A DNA stretch of 64,000 bases from Hydractinia symbiolongicarpus (lineage: Eukaryota > Cnidaria > Hydrozoa > Anthoathecata > Hydractiniidae). Each line of letters starts with the position of its first letter. Position 1 is the first letter of the stretch. The stretch lies in contig NC_079883.1 in assembly GCF_029227915.1 (NCBI RefSeq), positions 5,146,001 through 5,210,000 of the forward strand. Reading direction: 5' to 3'. The notes beneath the pieces were generated by a model, which was not told the DNA's origin, ran no database searches, and saw only the letters and a list, made by a program, of their open reading frames with translations. A program made the position numbers and the translations under genes. Shown piece by piece: positions 12,401-24,400 of the stretch.

Positions 12401-15400
12401 ATGTCTAGCTAGCTAGCTATATACTATATGATGGGGTTAACTGTAGGACAAGTGATTTTACAAAAGACTGAAAAAATATTTTGTGAATGCTTAGGGAATT
12501 TACCAAGCAAGTTTGTCAGAGTGCCCAAGCTTTCAGATAAAAAATCTGAAAGTTACCGAAATAGATAATTAAAACCCTTGTAAAACTAAAGAAAAAGGGG
12601 TACGTACGGCCAGTTGGCTAACTATTAACTCAACTAAAAACTTTGCTCTTCTGGTAGCTATAGCTATAGCTTGTTGACTAGACAAAGACATGTGCAGATC
12701 AGCTAAAGAACACAACACCAGCCAGGTAATCGAAATACAATAATTCTTACCTTATATCAAGTATACTATAATATAAACTACTCTGGAATTCGCACCAGCA
12801 AGCCAATCCTAAAATAAAAACTCAACAAGCACAGCCAAAGGATGATCTCCGTACAACCTGAATTCAAAATGCTTTTGGTCATAGTCCAAACCTTTGGCCA
12901 AGGAACGTAGAATACTAGAGGGTCGTGAATTTCAGATTATTTGCAATCTGTATTCTTATTAGTTGTAAACGAAACGAAGCTTTCCTATTGGCTTTTCAGT
13001 TAACAACAAAAAAATCAACAAAAATAAAATAAAATAACAATGGTAGGGTCCGCGCAAATATTATAGCCTATAGCCAAAATATCACAACCCAGTGCGTCCA
13101 GCCTAGCTGCACTGTCTCTCCCTGTATCCCTCAAGGCGATTTTAAAGATTCCGCCTCGCGTAGCGGTCGGCGGAAATCAATGATATAAAAAACACTTCAA
13201 CTACCACTGCTCAACATTAAAAGAATAAATTATACCTAGTAATAAATGTTTAAAAAAATGTTGTTTCAGGTTTCTCCCGGCACAATTTTGAGTTTTTTTT
13301 AAAAAGCCGGAAGTCGTCCAACAGCCCTGTGGTTTTTGTCGTGCTTTCACAGAGTTGGCACCCTCGTATCAAAAAAGATTGGCTGCCTGGATGGGTTTTT
13401 CCCCAGGAGTTTCAAATCTGTGAAGTTAATTTTTTTTAAGACTATTAAATAACTCGACACCACTTTAATCTTCCTTTCCCTTTTTTTCTGCCCTACCAAC
13501 CTGGGTTAAGGTTACCTCCTACAAAAAATTAAGTTAAGCTCATATGAAAGATCTTTGAAGGTTCTTTAAAGATCTGTTTATTTTTTTAAAAAAACCTTGA
13601 TCCGTTCCCAAGATATTTGTCTTAAAAGTTGTGCTAATTATGCGAAGTTATGACGTCATGAGTATGCATTGAGCATAATTATGGTAACTAAATATTAAAA
13701 TTTATATAAAATGTTCAAAACACGTCAAAGTAAACTGCCAGAAAACATTTTTAACTCTGTAGGGCTTGTCAAAAATGTTAAATTAACCCTGTTGCAGAGC
13801 ATACTCATGACATCATGCATATCGTGAATCTTCAATCCAAATTCTAAGGAACCAATCAAGAATTTTTAAAAAAAATATTCAAATTCCTAGAAAACCTTTC
13901 AAGCTCTTTCATATATGCAATTAACTTTATTTTTCACGGGAGGTAACCTTTAAATTGGTGCATTGATGGGCTGGAAATGTTAAGTACAACACCAACCGTT
14001 GTAATTTAGAAAGGCAATCATCATTTGTTAACATAATAGTATTTTCAAAACAATAACTTGGTGTCAGAAATTATTTGAAGCAGTAAAATTGCACATAAGA
14101 AGGCTGTATGACGTGTGTGACCATGCACCCACAAAAAAAAGGGCATATAGTGTTAAACTCACAATATGTGTATGACTAACCTGTAGGTTGTCTTCACAGT
14201 TCTCCTAATAACGCAACACCAAACCCAATTGATTTACACACAACACAATATATACCACTATTATAAACACAATGATTTCACCAGCAAGATTGGTTCAACA
14301 CAAGTAAACCCCACGACCAATTGATTCTTATTAGTAATCGCCTAGAATGGAAGATTAACATATAGTTCATTTACCTCCTATGGCGATGCACAAGCATTAA
14401 AAGCTCTCAGCAAAAAAAGCAAAAAATCAATTATATAATATATGTTTTGTGTTTTAACTATGTCATTAAAAATAGTGTGTCACCACTTGTTCTAGGTATA
14501 TACATTAGAATTGGTCTAATTTTACTTTCTCACACTTTCTAAATCTTAAATAATATATACAAATACAGAACATAAAATTATTAAGTATATACAATAACAA
14601 TAAAACCTTGAAGTTACTAGCATTATAAAATGAGGTGCTGTGAGTAATTTCTTTTAAGGCTAACATTTACACACAAAAAAATAAAGTAACTAAACATAAA
14701 AATAAATAACCAACATTGTTTCAATCATTTATATGTTCTATAAACACACAAGTTAGTAAAAAATGCATAACTTTTCCTTTAAAACACATTAGTAACCTTT
14801 TGCTTTTTAATATTTGCTTGTTTTGTAGAGCCATCGTATGATGAGGATCATTACAATGATGTGAGTATTTTTTAGTTATTTGTTTTTTGATATGTTTAAT
14901 TGGTTTGCGATACCGCTTTTTAATTTTAAGTATACTTGCATGTCTAGAAATGGAGTTAAAAATTGTTATGCCGTTGTAGGGTAATACCTGGTTATGCTTA
15001 ACCACTCACAAAATCTTAAAGCTACAATAACAAATACAATATACTTTAACTTTGCTGTAATAGTTGAATTTCCATGAATTCTCTACAGGCTAATGAAAAG
15101 TCTTTATATTTATAATAGTTGTTGTCTGTCTGTCTACGGAGTAATGTCATGTTAAGGACGCACAAAATATTTTTGGCCAAATTAGAAAATGCAATATATT
15201 TTTAATGATTCCCATGGGTTTTTCCATAGTCAAACAACTTTTTATGTAGGATATCCATGAGGTCCATAGGATTACACTTGGGGAAGACTAATATCCAGGC
15301 ATATGCACACGCTAAACATTTACCGTACCTAAAAATCATTGTAAATAAAAATTAGTAAAGTATAATGGTGACATTCTTCAAAAGTTCAAAAAAGTAGTTC

Positions 15401-18400
15401 TTAAAATAATGCATAAAAAATCATGTTTACAGGTCATGTTTAACGATTGTTGTTTTGCTATGAGCTTAAATAAAAAAATATGTTACCTTAACTGCTCTTT
15501 TTTGTTTTTAACAGCCAAATGGATATGAAGATGGTGATTATTTGAGCATGCCACAAGACTATGAGGAAAATGACAACAGTGACGAAGACCCTGAAGAGGA
15601 TGATAATTATGACAACCCTCATGAGGAGGAGGCTGATGATGAAAACGATGAATATGGTCGTACCAAAGTTGGGATAACTGAACACGCCTTATACAATGGT
15701 GGAATACGTGATGTGCATGATCATATAATGGAGGATAAGCATCCAAATGTTGAAAAAAAGAACAAGAAGAAGAAAAAGAAAAAAAAATCTGGCAAAAGTA
15801 TACAATTTTTTTTAACCATATTGTTTTTTGAATTTTGCGATATGTTATGGCTAGAGTGTTGGTTTTTATGTTCTATAAGTTATAGTATCATTCTCTTCGT
15901 AGACATGTATTATCTACATTCTGTGTATCATTTCTTTTTTCAAGAAAAAAAGATTTCACAACATAACAAGAAAAATAGAAATAAACAAAACACACCAAAG
16001 ACCAGCGACCCTCATACTGCTGCAATACCCAGACTTACCCCATCAGCATCCATTCAGCCAATTAAACCAGCATCTGTTGTGAAGCATGAAGAGGAAAGCA
16101 ATCATAAACACATTGAAACCATAATCAATACAGCCTCTGACTCTCCAGAAAATGATAAACATGACGTGCCACCAAAGGAAGAGTTCAAAAATGATCAAGA
16201 AAAGACTGACTCACTAGAACAGCCAAAAGATGCAGGTTTGCAGGAAAGCGCACAAGATAAAAAAAATGATGCTGGTATGTTGCTTATCTGTCAATTTTTG
16301 TCAAGTTGTACTCTGTCTATGCACAAGAGGAAACTTGTGCTACGGACACACAAAATAACAAACTTAAATATTTTAATAAACTTTTTGTGATAGTATGAGA
16401 AGTGAAAAAACAGTATCTTAAATGTTAAGGTTTTGTGATATTTTAAAGTGAAATTTAATGTGAATTTAGATTTAAAGGGGAACTGCACACAAATTTTTTT
16501 TTGGATATATTGGTACTATTACCATAAGAAAGCAAATTCAACTAGTTTTCGGGCCTTGCCATGAGCAAATAACCTCCCCAGCAATTAATTGCTTGCGTCA
16601 GAGTGTCCACACGAGCAATTTTGCCTGGCCATATTTTTCGCTAAAAAACTTTATATTTAGTCTCTAAGGCTATCTTTTTCAGGAGAGGCGTGCGCCTTTG
16701 CACACACCTAAATTGTTTCAGGCGTGTGATTAAAATTGCCGATTGATTTCCGTCTTGGTCGGACACTTTTAGATCTCAGTATTATTGAATAGTCTTAGTC
16801 CTTTAAATCCACGAGCAAGCCTATTCATAGCCAACCTGACCATCCTAGATAATTCACCGACTCCTGAATTAGTTAAAAAACTACGTAGACATAAATTTTT
16901 TTTGCCCGGCCCCTTCGTCATTGGTAACCAGGTCTTACACAAGAAATCCAGCCATGCAGTTCTTAACTAATGCGGAGGTGAACGCTGGCCGAGCACGGAT
17001 GATGCAAGTCTGCAAAACTGCACTTACAAGCGGAACAGACAATTTATCAAGGATTTAATTGTAGATAATTTTTTCATTTGACGAGACAATTGGAAACCAT
17101 AGCAGGTCCAAATTTAATGGATTATTTTCTTTATGCCGCAACTGTTACTCGAACAATTTTGAAAACGAAACGCACGTGCGATATAATTTTTTTTTCTGTA
17201 TAAATTTTATGTACCTGACGTGTACCTTTTAAAAAGAGATTTTATTTATTAGTTTTTTTTAAACCACACAGATAAAGATTTTTTTTTATTTTGAAAACGA
17301 AGCATATTTTTTCCTATTTGCGGGCGCTAGCAATTGCTTGAGCAATTGGCCTGAGTTTTACTGTTTTGTATGACTTCCAAGTGCCAAGAATAAAAAACCT
17401 TATCATCCCACGACTACTACGGCTAGAAATCTTGACCCCCTTCGTAAACAAAGACTGGGATGAACGTGATGTGTGATGCTGCTAAGTGCAGAAAGTGCAA
17501 TACTTTGCAGTGGACGGTTTATTAAAGCAACAAATTTTTAAAATCGTTCATAGTTTTGATAAAATATATCTTATATAGCTACTAACAATTTCTTCTTATT
17601 TTATGCTGAATATGCCAAGTTGCTCAGCTTTTGGTTGTACAAGTTACTCCATGTTTAACAAAGAGCTTAGTTTTCATAAGATACCAATGTCATCAACATC
17701 TCCAACATCAAACGAAAGTAGGTGAGGTCCATCACACAAAAGAGTTAAAAAAGGATGGACTACTTCGTCGATACAATTTCTTTTTTTTAACCTTCTTTAA
17801 AATTATAACTTGTTGAGAGGGACAATGCATCAAAAGTGTTTGAAAACATCAAAGTTTTTTTATGAAGACTGTTTGTTCATTTGAGAAATATTGGTGGTTG
17901 TCGTTGTTTTTTGACGAAAAAGAAAGATTTATTTTTGGTAAATACTTTTAGGATTTATTTTGTACATTTGGTTTTATTAATATGTTCATAAATTTACATT
18001 CAAATATTTCTTCTGGGTCTTTGCAGTGTAGAAAACTCTGGCAAATATTCGCTATCGCTTAAATGAACAATATGAATCGTAGTTATTTTGGTTCATGTTT
18101 ATTAAAAAATAAGTTCAACAAAACGTAATGTCTCCTCTTCTTTTCAATGTCTTTTCTTGAAGGCCTTTCGCGGCAGTATGCTACGTGTTGCACAGGTCAT
18201 TTTTTGTTACTATTTCCAATATTGCTTGCAAAGAAATTGCTCTTATTGAGGTAAAAACAGAGATAATTAATATGCACTTTTTTATTTTTTGAAATATATC
18301 ACCCATTTTTGACAATACAGTAGACGTCCGTTAATTCAAATGCCGCTTCATTTAACTTTCCGTTATTTCGAACAAATTGCCAAGTCCCTTAAGTTTGGTT

Positions 18401-21400
18401 TAATAAAGTCTTATATTTTGAGCTGCTTAATTCAAACTCCGCTTTTCGCTAATTCAAACAATTTTTTAGTCCCCAGGCTGCATTATGCTCGTTAATTTGA
18501 AATTTCGTGTATCAATAAATAAAATCTTATGGAAAAATAAAAAAAACATTTTTATTTTTATTCATTTTTAATGCATCAATAGTGGCAAAATTTCTTTCAA
18601 TTTAACAATTAAATTAGCATTTCCAATAAAATGAAGTTTACAAGGACTTTTGAGGCCTTGCCCATCTCCAAGCAAACAACGGTAAAAGATTTTTAAAAGA
18701 AGTTGTAGTAAATTGTATTAAAGTTATATTAGCATAAAACCTTTAAACATTTATTAAAATTCTTTTTTTTTTTTTTTGAATTTCAGATAACAAATAATTC
18801 ACTCCCTTGCGTGTTTGAATTAACAAACGTCTACTGTATATCAAAAAATAATTTTTGTGTGTAGTTCCCCTTTAAGGTGTGGCAATCCTTTTTCAAGCAT
18901 GTACAGGACACAATTATTTCTACAAACCTTTCTGATTGTAGAAAGGTAACTGAAAAAAAAGACTCTCACATATGCTTGTTGCATTTGCGTTATTTCATAT
19001 ATATTAATGTCTCAGTTCAAGAAAAAAACATTTTCCGTTTGACCTTAACACCTCGTTTTTGATAAATTTTTTCAGTACATAAAATTGACTTCATCTCAAA
19101 AACAAAGTAGAAAATGGAATGGAACTGGCTGTCTTAATCAGGCAATTATTCACTATTAATTTTTAACTTCTACTGGTTTTCCTATAAATGGTTTCTACTT
19201 TTTCTTTTGTTCATATTTTAATTTGTTGTTGTTTTAATTATTTTTTGAAATCTTTATCAATAGCATTTTATTGTTAATGATTTATTTTATTCTGTAGAAA
19301 AAAGGCCACAAAAACAAATTAAAATGGCCACATTGTCTGACCCAGATCTGGAGATGAATAGTTTGCTACAATCAGAGAAGTTTTCTCATGTAAGAGAAAC
19401 ACAAATTCGAGACTATATAAACAGTCATTTTCCAGGCCAAGATTTGCAAGATGATGTGCTTGACATGATTGATAATCTAATAACATCAAACCTACGAAAT
19501 GAATTAAGAAACAAAGACAGTCGACTTAACAGAATACTACATGAAAAAGAAACAACGGCTCAAGATGGTGATCAACAGTCAACTTCTCCTGAGCCAGAGA
19601 AAGTTAATTCTGATACTGTAGACGAACCTAACAAAAACATTGCAGATAAACAGGATCCTGCTTCTAGCCCTAGCTCAGTTGCAGATGTTACATCTAAAAG
19701 TGTGGTAGTGGAACCAACTCCTGTGCTAGAAGACCCACAAGTACCTTTCGAAAAGCATATTCCTGAGGCAATTAAATTGGTGGAGCAACCATTAAGTACC
19801 TATAAGGAAGCAATTACACAAATTGTTGAACCAACTCCTAGCTTGTCTAATGTTCCTACTGAATCATCTTCCGTTGAAAATATTGTAGATGCCAGTAAAG
19901 TTGAAGACACAAGCAGTTTGCCAGTGGTGGAAGCAAGTACGACAGACCCCCATAAAGTGAAAAGAAAGAATTTAATGAAACAGGCACTAAAAGGAATGCA
20001 CTTTAATGCCCATCATCTCCACGATCACCATACAGATAAAAAAGATGCTACCAAACATGTAACAGAAGAGAGTAGCTCGAAAGATGTGAACTTTGATGAG
20101 CTGAATTCAAATCATCACACTGAGGAAGAAGAAAAACGAACTGAAGCTGTAGATGTGACATCTGAGAGTAAGGAAGTTCCAATAGATTCAGAAGCAGCAA
20201 ACAAGGAATCAAAAAATGGAGATTTAGTTAATGAGGTAGATAAAAAAACAGAGAAAGAAGAGGCTTTTAGCTTAAAACCACCAGACTATTCTAAAAAAGA
20301 AATTTTTACGAATGTACTCAAAAAAGAGCCAGAAATCTCACCCCATTCCGAGAGTGCAGATAGTTTATTACAACACGAGAATTTTTTATCGTCTGATAAG
20401 AAAGTAGATGACCTTCCCAGTCCATCAGAACAATTAAAAGAGAACAATATACCAAGTATCAAACTACCTTTGACAACGCAAGATCAAACTAATCTGGAAA
20501 GTGAAAAAGAGACCACTATTGCTGCAAATGTGTCTGATGTTACTGACACCCCACCTTCTAACAGTGATGCTGACAGTACTGCTGGTAACATCTTACCTGA
20601 TGAAAAACCTGTCAGCAAAGGTGAAGAGGGAAAGGGTGCGGGATTTTTAGGTGGTTTATTTGACTACTTTTCCAGTGAAAGTGCAGGAACTGAAGAAAAA
20701 ACAGGAAGTGAAGAAAACAAAGCAGAAAAAACGGAATCTACTTTAATGGGAATTAATGAAGTTGATGAAGCTTCTTTAATGGGTGAAATTGATAGAACGG
20801 GTGACCATAAAGACATAGCTGAAGCTGATACTATTAAAACAAGTTTGTTTTCTGAGCATGACAAAGAAAATGAGGGAGAAAAAGACAAACCAACAATAAC
20901 CAGTGCTGCTGAGAATGTTGAAACTACTGTATCATCACCCACTGAATCAACCGCTACTAGAACAACAACTGCCACAATGACAACACCAACTGAGCAACCA
21001 ACGACTGAGCCACCAACGACTGAGCCACCGACAACAACTTCGACATTAGCAACTGAAACTCCAAAGCATGCAGCAACAATCCTGGCAACTGAAAAACACT
21101 CAGTCGAAGAAAGTGATACTCAAGCCAGTGAGAATCCTACCCTTGAAACCACTAAATCTCCAACAACCCAACAGTCTGCTACCCCTTTGTCTACTGCTTC
21201 AATAGAAGTGCCAGTAACTATTGTTCCTTCTGTAAAAACAGAAGAGGTCAAGGAAGAGAAGGAGACGGTTACTAGGCTTGATGATAAGACACCCAATCAA
21301 AAAGAAAATGATATGAAGGATATGTTAAATACGTACAGGGAGAGTGTGGATATGGATCATGAAAAGGCAAAGTATTTACCAAGTAAGTAGAAGGTTTTAT

Positions 21401-24400
21401 AGGAACATCTACCTCATATATATTTCCAGAAAACAAACATTGATCATATTATGATGTATGATTCTCTAATTATATCCACTAGCTATATTGCACATCACAG
21501 AGTACAATATGACATTTTCATAAACACATAAACATCTAAACGTAAAAATACACTATATAGTATGAGGTTTTAAGGTGATAATTATGTTATTATTATTAGC
21601 ACAAAAATATTTTTCTGACTAAAACAAACATGTTTTATATTGTGTTATAATTTACATTAGAAAATATTGTTGTAGGCGTCCGGTTTTGTCTTTAAAGTAG
21701 CTTGTTTCAAAATGTAGAGAAATCATCATAATTTTAATTTAACCTGATGATTGTAAAAATAATTATACCAAAGGCACAACAGTATTGTTTTGTCCTTATA
21801 AGATAAACATCATCACTTTTTTAGTTTCTTCTAAGAACTTATTAAGGATCTTTTTAGGCTTGAAAGTAAGAAAATAAGAATAGTAAAGAATGTAATTGAT
21901 CATGATCATTTTACATCGTCATATTTGATATGTAAAATATGACCATGTTTGTTCGTTCAAGATGTTTTTCGTGCTAATAATTAGTATAATTATTGTTTGC
22001 TTTTTTTGTGGTAATACTTGTGTTTTGGTAATAACATCCTAACATGAAACTAACTTGACAAAAACCTTTTTTTACATGAAACTAGGGAAATGCACGAATC
22101 CTATAAAAATAAAACAAATAAATTTTCTTTTAAATTCGATGTTAGTATGTAGTACTAGTGTGTTTAATACTCGAATTTATTTGTTTTAGCTGGTCAAAAC
22201 ACTGAAACAGAGGCTAAGCAAACAGGGGCAAGTACAACTACAAGCTCATCCAATAAAAATCAAGAGGCATCCACTACTGAAATTCTTCCAGATTTTGATG
22301 ATGATGATCCATTAAAAAAACTGTGTCAAACACACCCAACATTACAGGCATGTAAAAGAAAACCAACAAAGAAACCTCAGACTGAACCTCCTCTCAGCAG
22401 TTCTCCCTCAACTGCATCATACGTTAAGTCGTTTACATGCTGGTTTAATGGAACTCTTTACACCATCTTTGTTTACTTATTCACATGTCTTAAAATGGTA
22501 TCCACTACTATTGTTAACTCTTCATTGGGAATGTTTTTATCAGTTACTGGTCAAACAGAGGTATGAGAACTATTTATTAATTGTATCACAATAGATAACT
22601 TATATCTATGTTTACACCATGAGCTGCTATCTTTACAGAGGCCTGTGAAAGTTTCTTAAAAACATTTTTTGTCATTCTTCTTCTACATGAATGGGTTTGT
22701 TCTTATAGAACTTATTTCAATCCCAATGCACTTTCTGTAAAATTTAATTTGTTTGTTTATAGAACATTTTATATTAAGCATTTTTTATAAAAAATATTTT
22801 CAGGCGTCTAAAAATTTATCGAGTTACATGGATTCCGTTAGCTTGGAGAGATTTGCTTTGTTTATGGTATTATTGGTTAACCATGTTGCTTTTTACTGGT
22901 ACTTCAAAAACGTAAGATTTAATTATACGTTTAATCTCATTTGTGGATCCAAGTTTTTTCGAACCTTAACTGTTTATACTTTAGAGCTCCATGGGACCAC
23001 AAGTCAAGTCAATTACTCGTGAGTTTTTTTGTTCAACATGTCAGCCTATTTTTGCTGGATTTAAAAGCATCAGAAAAATTACTGTTTTTATTATTATTTT
23101 TAAAAGTTATTATAAAAAAGTTATTATAAGATTTGTACAACTTTCATTCCAGGGTCTGACACAAATCCTAAGAATGATCTAAAACTGCAGGAGCTTGAAG
23201 AGAATACTATTGAGCTGGAGAAAAAACTTTCAAAAGAAACCAAACAAAAGGAAGAATTGGAGAAAAAGGTTGGAATTGTTTAGCTTATCGGTCTTGACAT
23301 CTTAGGCAGTGTTTATGTAGAAGTTCCTTTATATCTAAAGTAGTAAAAGTGAAATGTTAGATCAAAGTGTTGTTATGAGTACATAGGTTTTACTATGCTC
23401 AAAGTGAAGTAAATTTTCTTGCTGTTTTTTGTACACCATAACATAACTGCAGATGCGCAGTAGCTATCACTTGACCTGACTTTCACTTTGGGTGGTTTAC
23501 ATAAAGGTTCATTTTTCACCCACAGTGAAATTTTACTTCTGTCAAAAAGACTAAGCTTGAGCTGAAGTGGGTTTTAATTATGGAGTATATTATAAACAGC
23601 TAAAAGCTTCTGAACAAAAACGAAGTGTTGCTACGTGGGACTTTCAGGTGAAAACCGTCTTATATTTCTGGTTTATATGAAATGCAGCACCAGAGTGTCT
23701 CAATTTCTTATGCCAAATTTTACATTCAGGTTGTTAAAATGGAGGACAAAATGAAAAATCAGTTGGATGAAATAAAAGAACTAAAGGAGAAATTAGAAGA
23801 TGAAAAAGTAGGGAATAATATTTCTGTTTTTGTTTTTTGTTGTTGGTGTTGATATGCTCTTTTTGTGATTACCTTAACTTAGAGCAGCAAATAATTCCCA
23901 GGCTGGTACAGCATTAACCATACCTTTTTTAACTATTTCGAATGTGTTTTTATAAAGTTTCCCATTTAAAATTTGTAAAATTTTCGTAAAAGCCCCTGTG
24001 AGGGGAGTCTAATGTTGAAGTGGGATTTTTTTTTTACTTTTTCACTTTTTATATGTTTTTGAACACATTTTCAACTGACCAGTGTGTCATTCGTATTTTA
24101 ATATTTAAATGTATATATATGTCTGATTTTTATAGATTCAAGCCATGTCATCAAGTCACACTCATATGACCAGTTCATCAACACCATTCAAGAATCATAT
24201 TTCCACCAAATTCAACACCATTTTCAAATCATTTATGTTTATTTATTTACGTTTACGTCATCCAACGTTTGTGAGTGTAGTTGTCATTGATGTCCCCATC
24301 ACTTACATCATTTGCATGTACTGAAAATGACAAATTTACTTTTCTAAGATGTTGCTTCATTAGATGATTGTTATTTCTACTAAACAATTTCCATCATCAA

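Larger units (their letters stand above)
16476..18871. mobile_element. Kolobok-like TTAA DNA transposon, decayed
   Basis: Ends are AGGGGAACTGCACAC and, inverted, AGGGGAACTACACAC, flanked exactly by TTAA at 16472-16475 and 18872-18875. Length 2396 bp, including a nested 519-bp element. Inside, at 17612, is the start of a THAP domain. Kolobok elements combine TTAA duplications with THAP-containing transposases, which is why I prefer them to piggyBac. No DDE core frame remains, so the copy is inactive. It lies wholly within the intron 16275-19297 of the TANGO1-like gene. Confidence 0.7.

Noticed and set aside
4901-14697. Direct repeats as LTRs of one retrotransposon
   Set aside because: They are only about 85 bp, lack TG...CA ends, and the interval contains unrelated elements rather than gag-pol.
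14721-15005. 94-codon minus-strand frame
   Set aside because: Overlaps a host exon on the other strand and lacks any domain.
15741-15797. Lysine run as a frameshift or assembly error
   Set aside because: The Lys-rich end of the exon stays in frame across the next junction, so it is probably real low-complexity protein.
20664-20975. 103-codon minus-strand frame
   Set aside because: Antisense shadow of the large TANGO1-like exon, whose repetitive acidic codons leave the opposite strand open.
24135-24260. Possible extra TANGO1-like exon after TTTTATAG
   Set aside because: No matching donor, and the translation is not coiled-coil like its neighbours; adjoining exons already splice in phase without it.
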